A DNA stretch of 10,734 bases, taken from the NCBI GenBank assembly GCA_910585935.1, contig CAJUHN010000121.1, forward strand, positions 1 to 10,734, given 5' to 3'. A model generated the notes under the pieces. It did no database searches and had not been told where the DNA came from. It saw only the letters and a list, made by a program, of their open reading frames with translations. Each line of letters begins with the position of its first letter. Position 1 is the stretch's first letter. Position numbers and translations under genes: made by a program. Below are positions 6,846 through 10,734 of the stretch, in pieces. This DNA is from an uncultured Lachnospiraceae bacterium (GTDB lineage Bacteria > Bacillota > Clostridia > Lachnospirales > Lachnospiraceae).

Positions 6846-7571
6846 TTAATGTTCCCACTGAATATTAATTCCTGCTTTTTTGGCTTGTTCTATTTGTTTA
6901 TTTTTTGGTATTTTATATCGTTTTCCAGCTTTGATAAAATTAGCTCCTGTCTGACGAAACCAAAAATTCACTTTATTTCTTATACATTGCTCTCTCAAAT
7001 CTAAGACCCAATCATAATAAATTTCTCTCGCCTGCTCTCCACTCTCACCATCACAGATCACTTGTTCTATTCCTTTAGATAAATACTTTTCTATCTCTAT
7101 CCTTTCTAACATAGGAGCGACAGAAATTATTTTATGTTTCAAAGGGAGTTTTAGGAAAATGTCTAACCTTTCTTCTGCCCTTTTCTGATTTTCACAGCTC
7201 ACTCCCATTATCACATTTTCATATCCATCTCCCCAATCAACTGGAAGTCCTATATAAAATCTCTCTGGTCTTTTGGTAAAAAATAAGAACTTACAATCTT
7301 GTCTTTCTCTGATCATCTTCCACACTTCTTCTCTCCAAATATCAGCTTCTTCCACAAAAAAATCTGATGTAAAACATAAAAATATCATTGTTCCGCTTTT
7401 TATTTTATATGCTTTCTGCCTATCTCTCTTCACTGGAAGATAGAAATTTCCTGTCTTTTCCACAATAGAAGAATCACGTTCATATCTTGCATCTATTCGG
7501 AACATATAACAATTCAAACAACCTTCACTCTTCTTATGACAGCCATGCCAAGGATTCCATGTAATCTCCAT
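6846..7571 (-). CDS. DUF5131 / phage Gp37-Gp68 family protein with three-cysteine motif
   Basis: A 241-residue cytosolic protein. The N-terminus, ITWNPWHGCHKKSEGCLNCY, carries the family's C-x6-C-x2-C motif (C11, C18, C21). Later landmarks are FLFFTKRPERF, GVSCENQKRAEERL, ICDGESGEQAR and the C-terminal FWFRQTG. All fit the phage Gp37/Gp68 family, and the length is normal, so it looks intact. Members are found in phages and bacterial accessory regions. The cysteine motif has been taken to suggest an iron-sulfur or radical-SAM-like chemistry, but the activity is not established. Many relatives sit beside a three-Cys-motif partner protein (TcmP); none is visible here. AAAGGTGAG just upstream supports the ATG at 7571. 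The 5' region contains the four-way-junction element at 7633-7755. Its neighbours are a dead transporter fragment and repeat elements, suggesting an accessory insertion. Confidence 0.85.
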   Translation of the reverse strand: MEITWNPWHGCHKKSEGCLNCYMFRIDARYERDSSIVEKTGNFYLPVKRDRQKAYKIKSGTMIFLCFTSDFFVEEADIWREEVWKMIRERQDCKFLFFTKRPERFYIGLPVDWGDGYENVIMGVSCENQKRAEERLDIFLKLPLKHKIISVAPMLERIEIEKYLSKGIEQVICDGESGEQAREIYYDWVLDLREQCIRNKVNFWFRQTGANFIKAGKRYKIPKNKQIEQAKKAGINIQWEH

Positions 7572-7599
7572 TTTCTCACCTTTTATATCTAAGTCAAAT

Positions 7600-7616
7600 C
7601 GGATATTCGCAATCCG
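7600..7616. other. Small hairpin between the junction element and the DUF5131 start
   Basis: CGGAT (7600-7604) pairs with ATCCG (7612-7616) around a 7-nt loop. The adjoining 7610-7632 is rich in CGCTTCG/CGAAGCG-like self-complementary bases (GCAATCCGCTTCGCTACTTGC). GC content here is higher than in the flanks, as in the junction element next to it. I therefore suspect 7591-7755 is one unit placed 20-184 bases upstream of the DUF5131 start codon. Confidence 0.4.
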
Positions 7617-7632
7617 CTTCGCTACTTGCTCA

Positions 7633-7755
7633 TAACCTCATAGCTGCTATCGCAGCTTTTCCGTGGGAGTCTGCACTCCCACGGAAACAAGGAAGTCCCA
7701 ACCCACCGCTTTCGCCTTGGCGGCTTAGAAGCGGGGGACTTCCTTGATGAGGTTA
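7633..7755 (-). other. Perfect four-way-junction element upstream of DUF5131 gene
   Basis: An outer stem, TAACCTCAT (7633-7641) with ATGAGGTTA (7747-7755), encloses three consecutive hairpins. They are AGCTGC/GCAGCT with a 4-nt loop (7642-7657), a perfect 13-bp stem from TTTCCGTGGGAGT with a CTGC loop (7658-7687), and AAGGAAGTCCC/GGGACTTCCTT (7689-7699 with 7735-7745). The third holds inner CCGCTT/AAGCGG and CGCC/GGCG stems. Helices follow each other with one or no unpaired bases. On the minus strand the third arm (GAAGTCCCCCGCTTC...GGGACTTCC) resembles the hairpin at the right end of IS200/IS605-family elements and their TnpB guide RNAs as I remember them. No tnpA or tnpB remnant is readable. 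It could be a structured RNA, a palindromic mobile-element relic or a leader controlling DUF5131. Strand is chosen only from the downstream gene. Confidence 0.6.
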
Positions 7756-7910
7756 AACATAGATAATTGAGAAGCTCTGAACCATATCAATACTAACTTT
7801 TCCAAAAATTACTCTTTTGCATCTCCTCATTTAAGTATCTTCTCATTTAAATTTCATAACTTATTGCAATATTCACTTTCCAAAAGTAGAATAGCCAATC
7901 AACAAGCGAA

Positions 7911-8046
7911 GGCAAGGAAGTATTCCATAAGGAGCCCCTTGGAAGACGTCGGCACTTAATGAGCGGTGCGGTCACGCGCCGAGAATTTAGTACCGCTACG
8001 TCTGGAACGGAGCGAAAGCGCGGCTTCGCTGGAATACTTCCTTGCC
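7911..8046 (+). repeat. Structured repeat element, copy C (136 bp, 17-bp perfect arms)
   Basis: Arms 7911-7927 (GGCAAGGAAGTATTCCA) and 8030-8046 are perfect complements. They share only the inner TATTCCA with copy B's arms. Internal blocks identical to copy B are CCCCTTGGAAGACG (7935-7948), TTAATGAGC (7956-7964), GAATTTAGT (7983-7991) and CTACGTCTGGAACGGAGCG (7996-8014). TCGGC (7949-7953) can pair with GCCGA (7978-7982), enclosing GGTGCG-loop-CGCGCC. It lies 110 bases beyond the 3' end of the GH3 gene, on the opposite strand to copy B. No protein is encoded. Confidence 0.8.
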
Positions 8047-8155
8047 GCAGCGCCCCCTTTCACTTTCAAGTAAATAAATCAATAATTCTATGATTCATTT
8101 TTAACTTTCTCAATCACCTACTAATTACACACCTAAAAAAACCTATATCATCTTT

Positions 8156-10432
8156 CTACCTTATAATTTGTATTGTTTTATTCCAGATATCTCTTTCTCC
8201 TTCTTTCAAATACAGCTCTATTTCTCCAACTTCTGCTACCTGCTGCATCTGTATATTCCAGATAGAAATATCTTCCTCCGTCAATACCAAACTTCCTTTT
8301 TTCGTCTCTCCCTTTTTTAATGCTATCTTAGAAAATGCCTTTAATTCTCTCATCCTCTGCACAGTAGAAGCTTGTTTGTCATGAATATACAAACATAAAA
8401 GAACACTACTATCATACTCTCCCACATTTTCCACTTCAAAATTCAACACTATATTTTGTTTTTTTAATTCTTCTAAACTCCATTCTTCTTTTTCTAGTTG
8501 AATATTTCTACATTCAAACTTCGTATAACTTAATCCCTCTCCAAAAAGATGAAGTGGTTTCTTTTCTATATCATAATAATTCCATGCCTTATAAGAAGAC
8601 CTATAATTATAATAAACCGGATTTTGTCCAGTATGACGTGGCATGGAAACGGGAAGATGACCAGAAGGACATATTTTTCCAAAAATCACCTCTGCTATCG
8701 CCTGTCCTCCCATAACACCCGGATAAAAACTTTGTAAAAGAGCTTTTGACTGTTCCTCTAGCTCTGTCAAAACCATAGGTCTTCCGCTGATTATCACAGA
8801 AATCACTGGTTTTCCTGTAGAGAATATCGCCTCTGCTAACTCTCTCTGTGCAGATGGCAAATTCAAATCTGCACAATCTACTCCTTCTCCACAATCCATA
8901 GTTACTCCATCTTTCGCCACTGCTGCTCCATTTGTATCAAAAACAACTTTTCCGAATCGGCTAGAACTACCTCCCAGCACAAGAATCACCACATCACTCT
9001 CTTCTGCCACTTTAACCGCTTCTTCTTTCATCTTCTCTTCACTCGTCAAAATATTACAGCCCTCTGCATAAGAAACAACTCCATTTTCTATCTTCTCTTT
9101 TACAACTTTCTGAATCCCTTCCAGAACCGTAACACCTACCCCTTCTTTTAACATAGGAGTATAATCTCCTAACTGGTGATAAATATGATCTGCATTTGGT
9201 CCAACGACAGCGATCTTTTTCATACTATTTAATGGCAATATATTTTCTTCATTCTTTAACAAAATAACGGATTCTCTTGCCAATTCTAAAGCTTCTGGAT
9301 ATTCTTGATAAGAATATGATTTCGCTTCTTTTTCTTCTAAATAAGGATGTTCAAATAATCCTCTTTCAAACTTCAACGTAAGCACACGTAAAACTGCTTC
9401 ATCTATATACGCTTCTGAAATAATCCCATTTTGTACTGCTTCTTCCAACATAGAAAAAGACTTATCCCACAGCCCGACATCTACTCCTGATTGCAATGCT
9501 AATGCTCCAGACTCTATATATCCTCCCGTCATACTATTTAGCTGATCAATAGCCACACCATCTGCCATAACTATTCCATCAAATCCCATCTCTTCTCTTA
9601 AAATACTCCGCAATAAATGTGGATTAGCATGGCAAAATACTCCATCAATTTCATTATACGCTGCCATAACTCCTTTTACCTTCGCTTCACAGCAGGATTT
9701 CATAGGCGGAAGATGAATCTCCCTCAACTCTCTTTCTCCTATCCTCGCAGCACTTGCATTAATACCTCCTGTCCCTTCTCCCTGAGCGGCAAAATGTTTT
9801 GCTACAACAGCTACATTTTCTTCTTGTATCCCTGTCACTGCTGCTTTTGCCATCATAGCGCATAACATAGGGTCTTCCCCATAACATTCCTCACTCCGCC
9901 CCCAACGAGGATCGCGCAATACATCTAACATAGATACTAAAGCCAAATCCACTCCCATTTCTTTTAACTGTTTTCCACAGATTCTAGCCGCTTTCTCAAA
10001 AAGTTCTGGATGAAAGGTAGCTCCTACACATAAATTTACAGGCAATAAATACCCATCTAATGCCTGATGTCCATGTGGACATTCTGAACTCAATAACATA
10101 GGTATTCCAAATCTAGAATGTTCTATTACATACCTTTGTACATAATTATAAGCTTTTATCGCCTTTTCTCCATATAACCCATTCTTATAATCCCTTGCTG
10201 ACCAAGGATCAGCACGATACAGCCCATATAAAACTCCTAACCCCTGCCATCTGTCTACTTCTTCTTTAAACTCCTCTGACAAAATAATATGATCCCCTTC
10301 TACCTCATAACATTGAAATCCATACAATCTCTGATTAAGCTGCCCTACTTTTTCTTTTAATGTCATTTGAGATAATAGCGCTTTTGCCCTTTCTTTCGGC
10401 GTTTTAGCAGTATCCTTATAATCTATGTTCAT
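8156..10432 (-). CDS. Glycoside hydrolase family 3 (beta-glucosidase/xylosidase type), cytosolic
   Basis: A 758-residue retaining exo-glycosidase expected to release terminal beta-linked glucose or xylose from short oligosaccharides; substrate cannot be decided here. I start at 10432, because GGAGG (10438-10442) sits 5 nt upstream; an ATG at 10444 would add MEGK but lacks such a site. There is no signal peptide, so it acts inside the cell. The N-terminal barrel has DPRWGRSEECYGED, the KHF motif (K212, H213), and nucleophile D291 in GFDGIVMADG. The second domain (about 385-600) has the acid/base candidate E516 in MDCGEGVDCADLNLP and SGRPMVL. The C-terminal fibronectin-III-like domain includes RELKAFSKIALKKGE. 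All three domains are full length. No transporter or regulator is adjacent in the window. No convincing terminator hairpin follows the stop. The GH3 call is secure. Confidence 0.93.
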   Translation of the reverse strand: MNIDYKDTAKTPKERAKALLSQMTLKEKVGQLNQRLYGFQCYEVEGDHIILSEEFKEEVDRWQGLGVLYGLYRADPWSARDYKNGLYGEKAIKAYNYVQRYVIEHSRFGIPMLLSSECPHGHQALDGYLLPVNLCVGATFHPELFEKAARICGKQLKEMGVDLALVSMLDVLRDPRWGRSEECYGEDPMLCAMMAKAAVTGIQEENVAVVAKHFAAQGEGTGGINASAARIGERELREIHLPPMKSCCEAKVKGVMAAYNEIDGVFCHANPHLLRSILREEMGFDGIVMADGVAIDQLNSMTGGYIESGALALQSGVDVGLWDKSFSMLEEAVQNGIISEAYIDEAVLRVLTLKFERGLFEHPYLEEKEAKSYSYQEYPEALELARESVILLKNEENILPLNSMKKIAVVGPNADHIYHQLGDYTPMLKEGVGVTVLEGIQKVVKEKIENGVVSYAEGCNILTSEEKMKEEAVKVAEESDVVILVLGGSSSRFGKVVFDTNGAAVAKDGVTMDCGEGVDCADLNLPSAQRELAEAIFSTGKPVISVIISGRPMVLTELEEQSKALLQSFYPGVMGGQAIAEVIFGKICPSGHLPVSMPRHTGQNPVYYNYRSSYKAWNYYDIEKKPLHLFGEGLSYTKFECRNIQLEKEEWSLEELKKQNIVLNFEVENVGEYDSSVLLCLYIHDKQASTVQRMRELKAFSKIALKKGETKKGSLVLTEEDISIWNIQMQQVAEVGEIELYLKEGERDIWNKTIQIIR

Positions 10433-10457
10433 CTTTCCCTCCATAATCTATCTCTTT

Positions 10458-10487
10458 TTTATATTTTTTCTTATCATTTTCTTTGAA
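10458..10487 (-). promoter_or_regulatory. Possible promoter of the GH3 gene
   Basis: On the minus strand TTCAAA (10482-10487) and TATAAA (10458-10463) are 18 bases apart; each matches its consensus at 4-5 of 6 positions. Transcription would begin near 10451, leaving a leader of about 19 nt before the start at 10432. The region is AT-rich, so a chance match is possible. No catabolite-responsive cre site is visible beside it. Confidence 0.35.
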
Positions 10488-10541
10488 ATAAAAGATAAAA
10501 TTTATTCATAAATAAATCCTTTCGGTTGTCATAGGCGGAAA

Positions 10542-10563
10542 CCCATTGCCCTTGGGCGATGGG
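10542..10563. other. GC-rich 10-bp hairpin
   Basis: CCCATTGCCC pairs with GGGCGATGGG (one T-G pair) around a 2-nt centre. It stands out against AT-rich surroundings and is flanked by similar GGAAAC-containing sequences on both sides (GCGGAAACCC and GAGGAAACCT). It lies about 20 bases upstream of the strong promoter at 10582. No T-run follows on either strand, so it is not an obvious terminator. It may be part of the same unit as the right-edge transcript. Confidence 0.45.
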
Positions 10564-10581
10564 AGGAAACCTTGTAAACTC

Positions 10582-10610
10582 TTGCAAAAAACATAATCCG
10601 ATGCTATAAT
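10582..10610 (+). promoter_or_regulatory. Strong sigma-A promoter with extended -10
   Basis: TTGCAA (10582-10587), a 17-base spacer, and a perfect TATAAT (10605-10610) preceded by TGC form an extended -10 promoter. It is by far the best promoter match in the window. Transcription would begin near 10617 and run off the right end. Divergence from the GH3 gene is about 150 bases. Confidence 0.75.
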
Positions 10611-10616
10611 CTATAC

Positions 10617-10734
10617 ATAGAGAAAACCGTTGGGAGCGATGGCTCTGAAGGCACTCTTTGTTCTTTGAAAAGTTAAGATAAGAGTTTTTTCACACCAACC
10701 GTTGTGAATGTAAAATCTTAAACGTACCGAAAAC
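10617..10734 (+). ncRNA. Structured leader or small RNA, continuing past the window
   Basis: The expected transcript from the strong promoter has no start codon with a ribosome binding site in its first 118 nt. It contains a hairpin GGAGC/GCTCT with GATG loop (10633-10646). Further on is a nested structure: TTAAGAT (10673-10679) pairs with ATCTTAA (10715-10721) and encloses TTCACA/TGTGAA (10689-10694 with 10703-10708), whose loop includes CCAACCG. ACCGTTG occurs twice (near 10627 and 10698). I do not recognise it as a known riboswitch, T-box, 6S or tracrRNA. It may be the leader of a gene beyond the edge. Confidence 0.4.

Noticed and set aside
7757..7910. Short peptides in the gap between the junction element and copy C
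   Set aside because: Only frames of about 10-25 codons occur, without conserved features; near-repeats of CTCATTTAA around 7826-7850 are too short to mean anything.
8549..9865. Open frames on both strands within the GH3 gene
   Set aside because: They are overlapped by the continuous, domain-complete GH3 reading frame.
10617..10734. T-box, known riboswitch, tracrRNA or CRISPR leader
   Set aside because: None of the hallmark sequences I know (for example the T-box AGGGTGGNACCGCG or repeated spacers) appears in the visible part.
1..10734. CRISPR arrays, tRNA or rRNA genes
   Set aside because: No regularly spaced direct repeats, no cloverleaf with a GTTCNANNC arm and no rRNA-like stretches were seen.

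Overview
The window looks like an AT-rich chromosome segment from a motile clostridial Firmicute, most likely Lachnospiraceae. The evidence is low GC with AGGAGG-type ribosome binding sites, a type I methionine aminopeptidase with an N-terminal SEC-C zinc motif, two methyl-accepting chemotaxis proteins, an HPr-family protein and a cytosolic three-domain GH3 glycosidase. The family-level assignment is inference; no marker here fixes a genus.

Layout. Bases 1-60 hold the 3' part of a repeated structured element (copy A). Bases 61-586 are AT-rich non-coding leader with one long hairpin. Then come chemoreceptor 1 (587-2467, +) and methionine aminopeptidase (2558-3427, +) with a terminator. A small HPr-like protein lacking the catalytic histidine (3531-3779, -) is divergent from chemoreceptor 2 (3877-5979, +). 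Copy B of the structured element (6030-6181, -) abuts a decayed ABC-exporter ATPase (6181-6834, -). Next are a DUF5131 / phage Gp37-Gp68 protein (6846-7571, -), a 123-nt perfect four-way-junction fold upstream of its start (7633-7755), copy C of the structured element (7911-8046, +), and a GH3 glycosidase (8156-10432, -). The right edge (10582-10734, +) carries a near-consensus extended -10 promoter that starts a transcript with nested hairpins and no visible gene before the window ends.

How the parts relate. Positions 587-5979 are housekeeping and sensing: two transmembrane dCache-type chemoreceptors around aminopeptidase and the HPr-like protein, which may be a regulatory rather than phosphotransfer form. 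Positions 6000-8150 look like accessory sequence: a broken transporter gene, a phage-type orphan protein and three compact inverted-repeat structures. The GH3 enzyme lacks a signal peptide and would hydrolyse imported oligosaccharides.

The strongest candidate for something undescribed is the A/B/C element family. Its internal blocks are almost identical between copies, while its outer arms differ in sequence yet stay perfectly self-complementary. That is the pattern of a conserved RNA (or single-stranded DNA) fold rather than of ordinary transposon ends. Second is the four-way-junction element in front of the DUF5131 gene.
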